64,000 bases of DNA from Myxocyprinus asiaticus (taxonomy: Eukaryota > Chordata > Actinopteri > Cypriniformes > Catostomidae). A program made the translations under genes and the position numbers. Positions 33,692 to 47,678 of the stretch are shown in pieces. The notes beneath the pieces are model-generated. The model was not told where the DNA came from. It saw only the letters and a program-made list of their open reading frames with translations, and ran no database searches. Every line of letters starts with the position of its first letter. The first letter of the stretch is position 1. The stretch lies in contig NC_059382.1 in assembly GCF_019703515.2 (NCBI RefSeq), positions 13,433,001-13,497,000 on the forward strand. Reading direction: 5' to 3'.

Positions 33692-34910
33692 TTGGTTCAC
33701 AGGGCTTCACTTTGGCCACGTACACAAAACAAAGTTTCGGAAGTGACAATCTTATTTAAATGAGGGACTGAATCCCCCTAGATTTTCATTCCATGATTGA
33801 ACTGAATACAGGACTAACTCCAGCGATGATTGACAAGTGATAAACATAGCTACGCTGCAGCGTCTCGTGCCTGTGAGTGAAAAAGAAACATGAATGTCAC
33901 CAGTTTAACCCGTTTTGTATTTGCATTTTTGAGTGAAGAGATTATCCACCATAGATGTATCATCATCAGACAAAGTTTAGTTAGCTGCCATCCACAGAAT
34001 CGCTGTTTTGTTTATGTGCATCAAAGGGGCTGTTGTTAAACAGCGCACGCACTCTGGACTGTAATGTATGGGTTACCCTGAGGAAAGAGGAAAGAGACTG
34101 GAATATTTGAATGAATGAAGACACATGCCTCTGTATGCATGATGTACACCAGTAGAAGACAGACACATCTCACCCACACTATTGAAGGCTTCACTAACAG
34201 CTAGTTGTTCAGTTCAGTTTGGTTCACATCACGTGGAATTTATGAAAATGCAGTTGACACTCTCTGAATTTTTCGGGAGTTAATTTGGTTGTATAATGCG
34301 GTTGTCACTATTTTACCGAACTGTGTGTCTACAGAACAGTGTTAAGCACTAAAAGGTGAACTGACAATTGAATTTAGCTGCAGTGTGTATGCCATGTACA
34401 CACTGCATCTAAATTTGGTTGTCAGTGGTGCTATTGAAAATAGGTCATATACAGGCTTCCACTTTTTTGACTGGACAAAAGAAAAGTTCAACAAAGTTTT
34501 ATCACATAACTCAGCAGAGACCACCTTCATTAACCCCAGTGAGGAGAGATCAAGCCCTCATATTGCCAGATGTGCTTTCAAGCCCTTATCAGCCTGCATG
34601 TATTTGAGACAGGCTGATCTTAATTAAATACTGCTCCTATCTAAAGGCTATGCAGCAATCTGCCTGACACTCGTTTTTTGCTCACTTCACGGCTGTCTAT
34701 CCCCATTCAGCAAGTTGATTATTTCAGCAGCTAATGGCAAACCACTCTAAAAATCCCTTGCCTTATTAAGTAACATACTGTGCCTCATGCTATCTTAAAT
34801 AAATGGTTTCACTGGAACTCGCCAGAATTCAAGGCTGAGACCTAACACCATGGCACTGGCCATGACAGGTTACCTCGTTTGAGTTCTGTATGTTTGTTCT
34901 CTTGTTACTG
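33692..34910. other. Intronic stretch, no gene seen
   Basis: No supportable ORF or repeat. Confidence 0.35.
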
Positions 34911-34917
34911 ATGCTGA

Positions 34918-34970
34918 TTTTCTGTAAAGCTGCTTTGGAACAATGTGTATTGGGAAAAGCACAAATAAAA
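34918..34970 (+). repeat. LINE/SINE 3'-tail-like sequence, copy 2
   Basis: TTCTGTAAAGCTGCTTTGGA followed by GTGTATTGGGAAAAGCAC, matching the tail at 26430. Confidence 0.5.
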
Positions 34971-36652
34971 ACCTATACAAATACAATTTATTTAACTTCA
35001 TTTGACTTTTGTTACAATGTTTTTTTCTACTTTGCAACAAAATCTCAATGTTCTTTCTTTGAACTTTCAAACAAACAAGTGATAGCCAGTGCTGAAGCAT
35101 TTTATTAATCAGAAATTAGCATAATTAATTCTGATTCAAAGTAATGGCCAGCATCATCCAATCACTGCCAACCATGTAAAAATAAAATTATACATTATAA
35201 ATGTATCTATGTACTGATTACCATTATCCCATGTCTGCCAATCATGTTGAGTGGTCCAAACATGAACTTTTGGTTGGATGTTAGGAGTGAATGCACTTGG
35301 CTGCATAGGAAAGCTATAGGATGCTCCGTTGCACCCTTTTAAGTTGATAACTTAACCTCCAGTGTGCTGTCTGTCTGCACTGGTCTCAGAACAGTTCAAA
35401 ATGCACCATATTTTCATCCTAACTCCATATAAAGCCTCTGAAAGCAACATTTCAGCTTTTGGATGTACCCACTGATTCTCAGTGTGATAATGCACATTGA
35501 ATATAGGATTTCTAAGGAAAAAAAGGCAGTGAAAACAGCATGCAGTTTCATGATAAATCGCTCAAATTTTCAAAATGGCATATCGGATAAAACTAGAGAC
35601 TTAAAAACTTAATGAGGTTTCTTACCAGATGTAGTTTTGTTGGTGTTTCTCCCAAAGACAAACTCCACTGAGATCGATGCCATGTTGTTTTGCCACATGA
35701 CTCGGTGCATCAAAAGTTTAACCCTTTACTTACATACCAGAATGTTCTGAACTGAGATCAGTTGGTATAAATGATATAAAATTATGCATAGAGTATAGTG
35801 AAGACAAAACACAATGTCCGCGGAGGAGGACATGAGGTTGCATATATACAGTATATAAATCTATATACTGTATAAGCCTATATATATTCTCATTTTATCA
35901 GCTATCTGCCACCCTGCTCTCTAGATATCTGTATTGGGGGCAAAAAAATTTAACCCCTAAACAAAATGATTAAAAAACAAATAAATAAATAAATGTTTAA
36001 AGATGCTGAAAGCTTTTGACACTGTTTGAAGAAGATCCCATATTAATCTATTATGGGTTTAAAATTATGTGGTTTTGTGGTGGAAACTATGGTTACTTTG
36101 CTAAATTTTACCAACATATCCTAGCCAAATAAAGCTCAGTGTAAATAACATGTCTGTGTAAAAATAGCCTTTTTGTGCACTAGAAAGTGTTCTTGTGTTG
36201 GCCTGATGTGTGTGCTTTCTGTCTTTCACATACAGTGCCTTCCAGCCTACAAACTGCCTGTCTAACCCTGGTCCGACCTTCAACTGAGAGAGAGGCAAAC
36301 ATGGTTGACCTGCCACTAAACTTTCCTGGCTGGATGATAAGCGCTTGTTTAATTATATTCATCTACATGGATCTGACATTGTTCCAGGATGATGTCAGAG
36401 CTCAGCAAGGTTAGCGTGAGCTGAAAGTGGATGAGAATGTTAAAGCCACCCACTGCAGCACTTTGCAGGCAGCAACTTTATTTTCTGCTTTGTTCCACGA
36501 GCACAGAGGGCAGCTTCACTATCCACTGTTACCAAGGGCAAACAAGGGCATTCACCGAATACAGACAAAATGGTTGATTATTGTTGATGATTTCTTTAAA
36601 GAGAAATGTCACTCAGTTATGAAATATGACAACATTGTTTGTGAATTTGTTC
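34971..36652. other. Intronic stretch, no gene seen
   Basis: No supportable ORF or repeat. Confidence 0.35.
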
Positions 36653-36984
36653 TTAAAAGGTTAGTTCACCCAAAAAGTATGACTCTGTCATCATTTACTT
36701 ACCATCATGTTGTTCCGAATCTGTAGCCTTTAAATTTCTTCCACAGAACTCAAAAGGAGATGTTAGGCAGAATGTTAGGGACCAAGAGCCTCAGTCACCA
36801 TTCACTTTCATTGAATGAAAAAAAAAAAAAAGATTAAATGAAAGTCAATTGTGACTAAGACTATCCCTAACATTTAATGTTTTTGTGTTCTACAAAAGTA
36901 AAAAGTCAAACAGATTTGGACCAGTGGTATGGGGGTGAATAAATGATAACAGATTTTCCATTTTTGGGTGAAGTGCCCCTTTAA
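36653..36984. mobile_element. Angel-like palindromic MITE (copy 4), both arms
   Basis: TTAAAAGGTTAGTTCACCC at left, GGGTGAAGTGCCCCTTTAA at right. The arms share AGGCAGAATGTTAG and its inverse, with a poly-A loop. Confidence 0.85.
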
Positions 36985-39009
36985 ATGCAAGTCCATTAAA
37001 GCTCAGACATTCTGCTATAAAATATCTTTAATGACTGAACCTGGTGCTGATAGTCTTCATCTCATTTACAGGCAACTTGGAAGTTTTATCACCTTCAGCT
37101 CTCCTTGCTAGCCTCGCCATCCACACGAACCAAGCGGATGGATGGTGGATGAGCAGACCCAAGCACCAATTATATCATTGCCCTTATTTACGCCATTCAA
37201 ATGTTTTCAGGTCAGCTCTAATCTCCTTCTAATCAGCGAGGTCAAACCACAAAAAAGTGCATATCGTTTCAGAAAAACCAGGCCGGGTAAATCATAGTTG
37301 TCTGGCTACGAATGTCAGTCGCTAACAGCTTACCACATTTAGACAAGTTACAAAATGGCACATAAAACCTCAAAATTGTCAGACTGCAGTACATAAAAGT
37401 GAGGTTAACTGAACCATATCTGAAATGGTGCACTGCAGTTGACCGAAGTTGAGGTCTGGTTTGCACAGGGTCATGTCGATGTGTATCAAAAGGGTATTAA
37501 GGTTGTGACTGTCATTTTAGATAATCGCAAATCCCCTTAGATTCACTTTGAATACAAGCATTTAGATGCAAACACAAAGACTAAATGCAACAAAACTCTC
37601 TTTAAGCAATAATATTCTGCTGCCATCGCAAGATTTAACAATCAAACAAATGGCCTCCAATTTATGCACTTTGGCCCAAATAATTCTACCATAATGTAGC
37701 TGTTCTGATTCTGTGTGCCAGTTCCATTCTGCTGATGCCACAAATGAATATAGCACTCTGCAAAAAAAAAAAAAAAAGTTACCACGAGGTCTGTGCTACG
37801 AACAATCACAAACACATCAGTCTGCCCATCTAGCATGCTTGGATCATTGTTCATAATTCACCCAAATCACTAGTCGAGAGAAGATCATGTGTCCTGACCT
37901 GACAAAACAGCTTATTAATCCATGCTTGACCTTGCTGTGACTCCTAAAGTGGATGACAACCTTGAACTACGGATGACACATCACCACAAAAGGCACAAAC
38001 ACCCTTAATCCACTCAACAAAGCAAGCTGGATCAGGTTTCTGGCCCCATTATTGGAAATGCCCAGTAAAAATACACCAATGAACAGTAAAGTGCTGTTCC
38101 AAAGCAGCCTGGATGATAATTATCTCAGCCTAGTGGGAAACAATTTGGCCCTCTAAGGGTGATGATACCTCCAGCTTTAATGCAATGACCAAGACATAAC
38201 CGCCACTTCCAAGGTCTTGTAGAGCTTTTGTCTTCAGTATGCAGAGCTGAAGGGGCGGTTCTGATTTACTGATGACTATCAAACCAAAAAACAGCCCCTT
38301 AGTGATGAATGTGGTGACACTTTCTGTTCAAAGAGCAAAGGCACCCATAAAACCTTTAAACAAAACAAGAGATTGCAAAAAAGCACAAATTACCAAAACA
38401 AAACAAAAAGACTACACCTCTCCAGCAATGCTTAAGCACCAAGAATTAACATATCAAAGTGTCATGTGGAAAACACAGTACTGTAATGTTTACCCAGCTG
38501 TCCCTGGTGTTCCAACACCACAGATTCCTTCCATAGTCCAAACATGGATGGCAACCGGAGTACGGCAAAAAAAACAATGTGCCATGAGCTGAACTCAACA
38601 AAACCGCATCTCCCTGGTAACGGCATGAACTACACATGCAGTGCGTGTTATGAAGGGGTGTCTGCTGTTGCTTGGTAACAGATTAGCCCAGTTTATGCTT
38701 TAGTGCGGTGGATCTGCTGGCCATCACCACTTGCTCTTTGCCAAATCAAAGCCAAAGGACTTTCCAGATACACATGCTAAACAGCCTTTGTGAACTGCAT
38801 GACTCTTAAAATTATTGCAAAAAAACATTTCTGATGAGCATTAATCCACATTAGAACCATAAGAACCTGCTTTAACATACAGTATGTATGAAAACCTAGA
38901 GGGTAGATTTCAACAAAAGATTTATCATTGATATATTATTATTATAATTATTACTACTACTACTACTATTACATTAAATAACACATTCTACTGTACAGAA
39001 GGAATATAT
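36985..39009. other. Intronic stretch, no gene seen
   Basis: ORFs of up to 106 codons (38272-38592, +) have no recognisable domain and a low-complexity lysine-rich start. No repeat recognised. Confidence 0.35.
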
Positions 39010-39796
39010 TTCTGCCCCATTTTTTCTGTCTAGTGAAAGGATATGATTTAATTATATAAATATATAGTCTGCATGAGCTACGCGCGAATAAAGTGCTATG
39101 CTCTTTGTAATTTACACAAACACAGAGCGCACGTGATGTTAATGATGCGGTTGTGGCTTCTCACATTCACTTACTGTTGAAGCACGCAGCTCAGAAAGAC
39201 ATTAAATAAGTTATTTGTTTAATTAAATCTCAGCCTTTTATGGTTTAATCATCACACCAGGACATATCACAATTTTAATTTTGATTAATTGTGCTTTTAT
39301 ACATTCACTTCATCCTAAATATATATAATTCTGCGACATTCCGCGTTTAATAGTTAATTCCGTTTTTATGACTGCATTACGCAATTCCGTCCGTGTTTTC
39401 GGCATAGCAGAAATCATAGGGCCTTAGGCACCAATGACTAAGAACATTTGACATTACACGAACGTTAACAGAAAGTGAAACCGGAGCATTTTGTGTTCAC
39501 TTTCAAAATCCTTGTTTATATTTTCACGGGAGGTTTGCGCCAACCTCCACAGACAGCATGTGCATTTTAGCAATTAATCTTCACGTGCTCTTCAGGAGCT
39601 GCTCTGAGTGCGTTTCGCAGTGCAGACGGTCAAAGTTAAATTGACCAAACGCACCATTCATGGCATTTGTATATTTGCTTTAAATTCCCTTTTTTTGGAC
39701 AGTAAAAAGTCTTTGGAATTTGAAGTATTTGAGATAACCGCAGTTAGATTAAATAACCGCAATCAGGCAATTATTTTATAATCCCGGCAAGCCTAG
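39010..39796 (-). mobile_element. Probable hAT-type remnant with CAAGCCTAG terminus
   Basis: The right end reads AACCGCAATCAGGCAATTAT then CCCGGCAAGCCTAG, like one terminus of a common teleost hAT-type repeat. A left end is not found. Confidence 0.4.
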
Positions 39797-42134
39797 TTAT
39801 GGGCATTTAAAGTAAAGAAATGAGACCATTTCTTTATCATACTTAACATGCGCAGAACACCGAGGCCAGTTATGGTCCAATTAAGGTGTATACATGATGG
39901 ATGAAGTCAAGCTACAATCACATTATCTAGGTCTGTTAGTCTGACTAAGCAAAAATCAGACTGGTGCAATTTCAGTTGGAATTAAGTGTTTACACGACAT
40001 CTAAAAAAAAAAATATATTGTTTTAGTGCGACTGAATCAAACTTTCTAATAGCATGTAAATGTCCTGATTGTAATTTTTCCGATAAAGGTACATTCTATC
40101 CGATTTCACGCACCTTTAGTAATAACAACTACGATATTTGACTTAGAAATGAGCGCACAAGCATAAAATAAAAAATTAAATGTCTTTGATGAACTTATTC
40201 ATACCAGCAGAGCATAGTGCTCTCTCTCAATCTTGTTGCCTTTGGCCATAGGAAGTTCATTCACAAGCTGTGGCGGCCCTTTCGGTAAAAGTGAGAGTAA
40301 TGGTCGAGTACAGTAACCATTAAGAAATACAGCAGGGCGGAAATGAGTTCCCTTAAAGGTCTCTGATGATTCAAACCTTTAAAGGGCCAATACCCTATAC
40401 ACAAGCAGACCATAAAGATACAGTATTTTAATTCAAAATTATGACCAGGTAATGGGTTCTATTTAATTCATTCTTAAAAAAGAAAGGTCTAAATTCATGT
40501 AGTGCATTATTTTCCTGATTTGCTCACCACAAAGGCGCCTTTGTCTCAGCAGGCAACTGTTGGAGCTGATTTTCCTAACAACATCTAGCTAGCATGACCT
40601 CATATTTATCGAACTGGGTACACAAAAACGCAGCCTGTGAAATCACCGGTGTCGTAATGGTGCCACATGGATCCTTCGAAGCCATTTACTTTCGCACCTG
40701 ACACAGTTAGACACTAGTCTTGAAAATAAAGACAATGCCATCAAGCCTCAACACCTGCATGCTATGGTTCTAAAACATGATTATGGTGATTCTTGCACCT
40801 AACCTTGTTTCATGTTCCTCTTAACCTGGCAATAAATCCATTACCTCTGCCTCATGTCCATCGCACATGCTGCTGTCCCCTCTCGCCATATATCAATCTT
40901 CTCAGTCATTCATCAATTCTAAAAATCCCCTTTTAGTTAATTGCTGAGGCAATTTAATTTCTAAAAAAGCCCACCAAAGAGCAAGTCATAATGAAGTAGG
41001 GATATGTCCACTGACTCCCGCTGACTATGCCACTCTTTTGTGGTTTCCGGCGTGAGTGGATGAACAGTGAAAAATGCTTGCATTAAAGCCATATAATTAT
41101 GTGAGGGTGAAGCAGTCCACAGCTCGGATTATTGTAGCAGACACAATGCCCTTGCTTAAGCTCTGTAGGCTCCAGAAAGGACAGGCGGCTAAGAAGTTGT
41201 GAAGGACAATCCCCCTAATAGGACAGCACTGCAGTGGCCTTGGACTCTGAATTCTCTGCTCGACAGGGGACATACATCAATCCGTCAGCCCAGCCACAGA
41301 CAGCCCTGTAACCTTCAAAAGTCTTGGGATTGGCGAGGAATGATTGACAATCGAGTGAGCTACTTTTCTCAGTGGGCTTTGCTTCATATAACTGAGGGTA
41401 GTTAAATTAAGACACCATTGAATAACAGTCTTAAGTCCAATTTAACTATCGCCCCTACTGTGTCCTCTCAAGCCTTTAATTATGCTGATCCTGCCACACG
41501 GTGACCTGCGAGAACCTTTATCCCTACAGCCATTAAAGCTGTCTAGAGACATAGAAACAAGAGCCTGGCCAATATGTGTTTGAAATGATCAGCTAGACTT
41601 CATCAACCAGCTGTCCTCATTTAAAAGTGACCTTGAACCTAATGATTATGGGTGCAAAAAAAACGAAATGGTGGCTTTCTGAATATTTCTGGAAGATATT
41701 TGGGCAGCTGATGCATCCATGGACATAATTTTAGGATAAATTTCATTTGAAATTATGAGGGAAAGTGTATCTCAGGTCTTATAACCGGTCATAATTTCGA
41801 TTTATTAGTTCATTTTAACTGGCCATGTGGTGGGACAAATTAATTTTTAAAATAACAAATATTCCATGTAGTCTCAATTACTATTAGGTCATAAAAGCAG
41901 CATGCATAATAATTATAAAAGAATAAACAAAATGCTGTATAAAATAGTTTCAGTTGTAATATACTGTAGCATGCCACACCACAGGACATGTCCTTCCCAG
42001 AAGTATTCACTTCAACTAACCATTTGCAGAATAAGTCAGAAACCAAAACACTGGTTTACCCTACACAGTAACCAATTTTTTTTTTTTTTAAAGTTGTGGG
42101 TAATGACATTCCCTATTCTTCAGGTGATATTAAC
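39797..42134. other. Intronic stretch, no gene seen
   Basis: No supportable ORF or repeat; one ERR-type half-site at 41628. Confidence 0.35.
41628..41636 (-). promoter_or_regulatory. ERR/NR5A-type extended half-site
   Basis: TGACCTTGA (minus-strand TCAAGGTCA) in non-repetitive sequence. Possibly a chance match. Confidence 0.2.
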
Positions 42135-42232
42135 CAGCCTGATCTCATGAAAACTACAGTGCAGACAATTTTACAAAATTATATTTTGTGGTTCATAACA
42201 CGTATCGCGGCAGTTCAGAGGTGAAATGTCCC
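42135..42232 (+). mobile_element. Dispersed repeat family A, terminal fragment
   Basis: CAGCCTGATCTCATG terminus, then CACGTATCGCGGCAGTTCAG; reverse complement of the end of the 43605-44165 copy. Confidence 0.6.
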
Positions 42233-43604
42233 AAACAAGGACTGAAAACATTCCAATGTACACCACTTCCTGTTGCCCAAAAAAATCTGACTTCTCTCTT
42301 TTTAGTTTAACATAAGCATGTGCTTTGATTCTGAAGAAAACTGCTGCATAACACATTTCTTTGCCTTAATGCATGTTGTGGATGTAGCTTTCTTTGATAG
42401 ACTGAAGACCTTTTAGACAACTATATACAATTACTACATATAGGCTTGATGCATCATACAGAGGTAAACACTAAAGCTGTTTCCAAGTCTTCACTGCAAT
42501 ATTGTTAGATATGATGCATTATTTGATGCTGACCATAAGCATATCTGTAATTAAAGCAAATAATTAAAATAAAATAATTTAATAAAATATATTATATTAT
42601 AAAACAAATATATTTTTAATTATTTTTATTTTATAAAATAAAAATATTACAAAATGTTTCAAATAAAATAATTTGGCCCAATAAGATGACATTGAGCTCG
42701 TTTTTCCAGACCAGGTCCTTTTTTTTTTTTCTTGAGAGATCTGGTAACACTGCAACTGGTATATCACTCACCCTTAGCACTGAGTACTTTCTTTAATTTT
42801 GTTCAAACCGGTTACCAACTGGAGAGGAGGCTGTGGAATGCTGGAACCAGATTGAAAAAATACAAACCAGCACATGCAAACTCACAAAACACAGCATTTG
42901 AGGTTTAATGATCACACTGGGCCATGCAGCAAGCTGTTTATCCACACAAGTAAAGTTTGCATCAAAAACAGACGTCAAAATAAAAGCTAGATGCCTGAAA
43001 TAGAAGAAATTTCAACTGTATAGTAAAATGTAAAATTCACTGTAGTAATAATAATAATAATAATAATAATGATTAATAATAATAAAATTCAGCAATATAT
43101 CACAAGCAAGATTTCTGTTCTACTTAATAGAATGGTTCTACAAAATGCAATGGTTTGTTGAAAAGTAATTGCTCTATATTAATTTATAAAAACTTCTAGG
43201 AATTCATTTGATTAGACACAGTTTTGATGATGAAATTAAACTTTAAAACATGGAATTCAAAAAAATTTAAAATAAAACCGATTTCAGTAAGGCCCTACTT
43301 AAAAACACTTAAGCAATGCATACTTCATAGAGAACAAATTAAAGGACACATGCATTTGTTTTAATTTATTATTTACATTGAAAAGTATCTTTTTAAATAG
43401 GCTAAAGGAGTGTGTTCAATAGCAAATTACCATATTAGGATAATTTTGCTCTGGTATCAAAATTGGTAGTGGTGAATTCAAGAATAGTGAAATTTCATTG
43501 GTATCGGTACTGACTACTAAAATTATTAGTATTGTGACAACATTACTCGGCATGAACTGAAATTAAAAACTTTTAATTTTTTAGTCCCTGCTCCCAACCA
43601 GATG
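42233..43604. other. AT-rich intronic stretch, no gene seen
   Basis: Contains (AAT)n at 43045-43085. No supportable ORF. Confidence 0.35.
43045..43085. repeat. (AAT)n microsatellite
   Basis: Slightly interrupted AAT repeat. Confidence 0.9.
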
Positions 43605-44165
43605 ATGTTTTCAAAGTTTATTCTCTATCGAGTTATAAATCAACAAACCTACCTCCATACCCTAAACCTAAATGACATAGGTTTCATAAAAGCAAATGTG
43701 AGATGAAAAATGCAATTGCTGAAGCAACCACGTCATTTTGTGTTGCTTCTATGACACTCTAGCTCACGTGTAAACTTGTGTCATGCCCTTCCAAACTCGT
43801 ACCCAGATCCTTTGCATTGCAAGTGCAATGCTCTCTCAGTTGAGCTACCGTGCAATTTAACTGCACTCAAACAAGCTTGTAAATGTAGTTGGTTATGTAA
43901 TCAAGTCATGTGCTAGAGTACAAGACAAGTGTTCTGAGGTCATAAGATAGCATTGTGTGAGGAACAAGGCAAAAAGTATGTGTTTATGAACCGATGATAT
44001 GCTGTTCTACTTGTGATTTGTGTGAAAGTGAATAAAAGTTATTGCTGTTGTAGCGCCTCTAGTGTTTATTTCACAGGAAAACTGCCATGATATGTACAAC
44101 ATGCCACTTAAAATTTATTTTGCTAAACTGTTGGTACAGTAACGTGATTCTATGAGACCAGGCTG
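43605..44165 (-). mobile_element. Dispersed repeat family A, longest copy, with tRNA-like segment
   Basis: Read on the minus strand it starts CAGCCTGGTCTCATAGAATC and contains GGCGCTACAACAGCAATAAC. At 43858-43800 it holds a tRNA-like segment: CGGTAGCTCAACTGAGAGAG (A box) then GGATCTGGGTACGAG (weak B box). This suggests a composite of a TIR-type end and a SINE head, or a SINE inserted in the repeat. Confidence 0.6.
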
Positions 44166-46071
44166 ATTTAAACTGTAATAGCGGCCCTATTAGCACATGA
44201 GTTATAAGACCCATAGCGTCATACTAGGAATCTGTAAAGCACAGCAGGCCCGTCGACCAGGGCAGGTATTAAGGGACAGTGCCCCCCTAAAACAAAGAAC
44301 TGTAATTTTCCAAACGATCCTTTGGAAATATTTTTCTCTCTCCACTTTGTCATACAAGTATTTGCACATTGCACAATCACTTCACAGCAACAGGATCAAA
44401 CTTAACTCAAAGGGACACTGATCTCCCCAAGGGTAACTTAAAACATTACTTTGTCATTTAACATAAAACTGCATATTTAACACTAAACAGAACGTAAACC
44501 CCAAATTACATATAAATTACAGTTAATAGCATCCACAATTAGTTCCCAAACCTTGCACAGATCTACCTCATTAATTATTCGAATACTACAGCCAATGGCT
44601 AGTCCCCAAGCATAAACAACACCAGCAGTCCAAACCTTATGTAACACGTGATTCCAGTGTGCGCAGTTGCAGTCTCAAAATCTAATTTTGGCGGTGCTGT
44701 GATTCCGAGTAGTAGCGGCATGGATATAAGAATGTGGTTTAAATACTCAAGTCTTCATCAACTTCGACTAACATCAACAGAGTGAAGTGGTAGAAGGGAA
44801 TGGGCCTAACGAGACACAGGCATCGGCATCGTCATTGTATTGAAAGAGCAGCAGGTGGGCATGCTATCGCGAACACCAGCAATAGTGGAGTTGTTGTTAG
44901 TGTTGTTTTCATTGGTGCTTCATGGTTTGGTTATGGAATATGGATTATTGTGTTGTTGGAACTGAAGAGCTTTTGATGTGGCAATGCATGTTTACCAAGT
45001 GTAGTATTTTGAGTTACATAAATGCAAATAGGCTGTGGTGTAGTTTATTAATGTTATCACAATTGATATAGGCTGGAATATTTTGTTTGTATGATGTTTT
45101 GGTGTTATGAGATGTTTTATTATATAAATTTTGGTCTATTACGATCATAACTACTGACTGGGTTGTCTTGTATTGTGGTGTGGACATTGTTTTGGTCTAT
45201 CTCTGTGTCTCAGATCACAAAAAAGTGTGCCCCCCAATGAAGCACAGCACATTATGGACCTTTTTATACAAGATTGTGTCGATGTATATAAAGTTCTTTT
45301 AATTTTAAAAACTTACACAATGAAGACTGCCCAACCCTTTCAGTTTGGTTTCCGTATTCTCGGAGTCTTAATGCATGTGAAGTTAAAGAGACTTGCACAC
45401 GTGTCACAAATCGCATACCTACCTAATATGGGCCAACACTATAAAAACATCACTGATACACATCGCTCTGCTTGAGCTGAAATTTCTATTCTACAAATGG
45501 AAAAATCATTTGTGTGACACACTGCTGACAGATGAGCTGGCACACAGAGACATGATTTAAAATGCTTCTTTTCCTTTTGCCTTCCACTTTTGCTTACACC
45601 ATTAGTTTAATACAGGAATCTTTGCTTGCATTTGTCTTCCCCTCCTACCCCAATGGACTACAACATGAGCCAATTTAAGAGACACTGTAAATGTCTTATT
45701 CTTAAAAGCTGGTGCAGTGCTGGATCTCTGCTGGAATTTGTCACACACAAATATTTTACCTTTTCACTACATCCCTCCATTTCCTCATTTTGGATGCTGT
45801 TGCAAATGGTCTGATGGCATTTACCGCTCTGCCCTGTGCAAAATGACAAGACTATTTGTGTCCCTCTATGCCAGCTGCATACTGTCAAAACCAAGTTACC
45901 AAAGCTTTGAAATTCAATTTAATAGGATGAACCACCATCATATTATTATTCAGAAAAACAAAGCATTAGTTGACAAACCTCTATGTAGGACTATGAAAGA
46001 ATAATTTAGGAGGTTGATCGAATACAGAGAAGGCCACAGGCACCTCTAATCAAAACCAAAGTAACAAAAAC
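44166..46071. other. Intronic stretch, no gene seen
   Basis: No supportable ORF or repeat. Confidence 0.35.
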
Positions 46072-46282
46072 TTAAAGGAACAGTTCACCAAAAAAATGAA
46101 GTTAGCCTCTGTCACCTTTCACTTTCATTGCATTTTTTTTTCCATACAATGAAAGTGAATGGTGACTGAGGCTGTCATTCTGTCATTCGTTCAACATCTC
46201 CTTTTGTATTCCACAGAAAAAAGAACATGAGGTTGAGTGCATGATAGCAGAATTTTTATTTTTGTGTAAACTGTCATTTTAA
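46072..46282. mobile_element. Angel-like palindromic MITE (copy 5), left arm shortened
   Basis: TTAAAGGAACAGTTCACC at left; the right arm has CAATGAAAGTGAATGGTGAC and TCCTTTTGTATTCCACAGAA. The right terminus is decayed. Confidence 0.75.
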
Positions 46283-47250
46283 ATAAGCCAAAAATGACAT
46301 TTACCACTATTCTAGATACCGATATCTTTGACTAATCTATTCATGATTTTAAAGGACTTGTTCAAATGACTTTGAGGGCTCAATGCTAAGGATGCTTGCC
46401 AGTCCTTCAGATTTTACTTGCCCTGCCAAAATTTTCACTGGCCCCAACACAAAAATGAAAAGTAGCTGTTTTAACCTTCATGTCTTTAAAAAAAATGTGT
46501 CGGAAGCTAAATATTTGTATATACAGTATATTAAGACAATTTCCCCCAAAATTGTATCATATTTATAGTTTGCAAGATAAGAATTATGCCTTATGCAATC
46601 CCATATAAGCGCTTAACAGATATAAATTAATAAATACATCATATTAACCACATTAATACATGTGTTTTTAAGCAAAGAGTTCTGTGGAGCAAATTATGGG
46701 TTTTCAGTCACCTGTTTAGTCATGCTGTCAACTTTTGGGCCCTGTGTAATGTTTTCACAAGCAGGATCAAAGATTTAGTCACCGAGTTAAAGATTTGATT
46801 GTTGGCTGAATGTAATAAACATATGAATTCCTGAGAGAGGAGACCTTGCTACTAAATCGGTTGTGACGTGTAATATACAGTAGGTGGACATCAGGCCTAA
46901 TCTTTGAATTAAGAATGTGGATATAAACATGAAATCAGACAACCCAAACAAGACCAACACAGACTGACACACAAAGCACAAAAACAAAAAGTACCTGAAC
47001 AGTCCAGAACTGAGAAATGAAACGGGTGTTTTATGAGGCTGATATGAAGCAGACTGTCTTAAATAGCCATCTTCACCCTGTAGCTGAACAGCTCTGAAAA
47101 TAATAATAGCCATAGTGATTTTGCTTCGTTTCATATCAAATGCCATTATCATGTCAAATTAATGTTTATGTTTTGAAACATTAACTAGTTAAATGTATAC
47201 TTGAATTTTAAATACTGAGCAGCTCATGATTTCCAGCCACATGCATAAAC
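46283..47250. other. Intronic stretch, no gene seen
   Basis: No supportable gene or repeat. Confidence 0.35.
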
Positions 47251-47259
47251 AAAGTTTAT

Positions 47260-47669
47260 GGGGCCTGGGCTCAGCAAGTAAAGATGCTGAACACCACATC
47301 TCGAATCCAGGGCATGCTGAGTGACTCCAGTCAGCCTTCCTAAGCAACCAATTGGCCCGGTTGCTAGGGTGGGTATAGTCACGTTGGGTTAACCTCCTCG
47401 TGGTCGCTGTAATGTGGTTTCCGCTCTCGGTGGGGCGTGTGGCGAGTTGTGCGTGGATGCCGCAGAGAATAGCGTGAAGCCTCCACAAGCGCTACGTACG
47501 CAGTACGTAGTAACATGCTCAACAAGCCATGTGATAAGACGCGCGGATTAACGGTCTCAGATGCGGAGGCAACTGAGTCACTACACCATCACGAAGACTT
47601 AGAGCGCACTAGGAATTGGACATTCCAAATTAGGGAGAAAAGGGGAGAAAATCCAAAAACAAAAAAAAA
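47260..47669 (+). mobile_element. tRNA-derived SINE, copy 3
   Basis: Same family as 17059 and 20847, with a damaged head (GGGGCCTGGGCTCAGCAAGT lacks part of the A box) and an A12 tail. AAAGTTTAT flanks it at 47251-47259 and 47670-47678. Confidence 0.85.
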
Positions 47670-47678
47670 AAAGTTTAT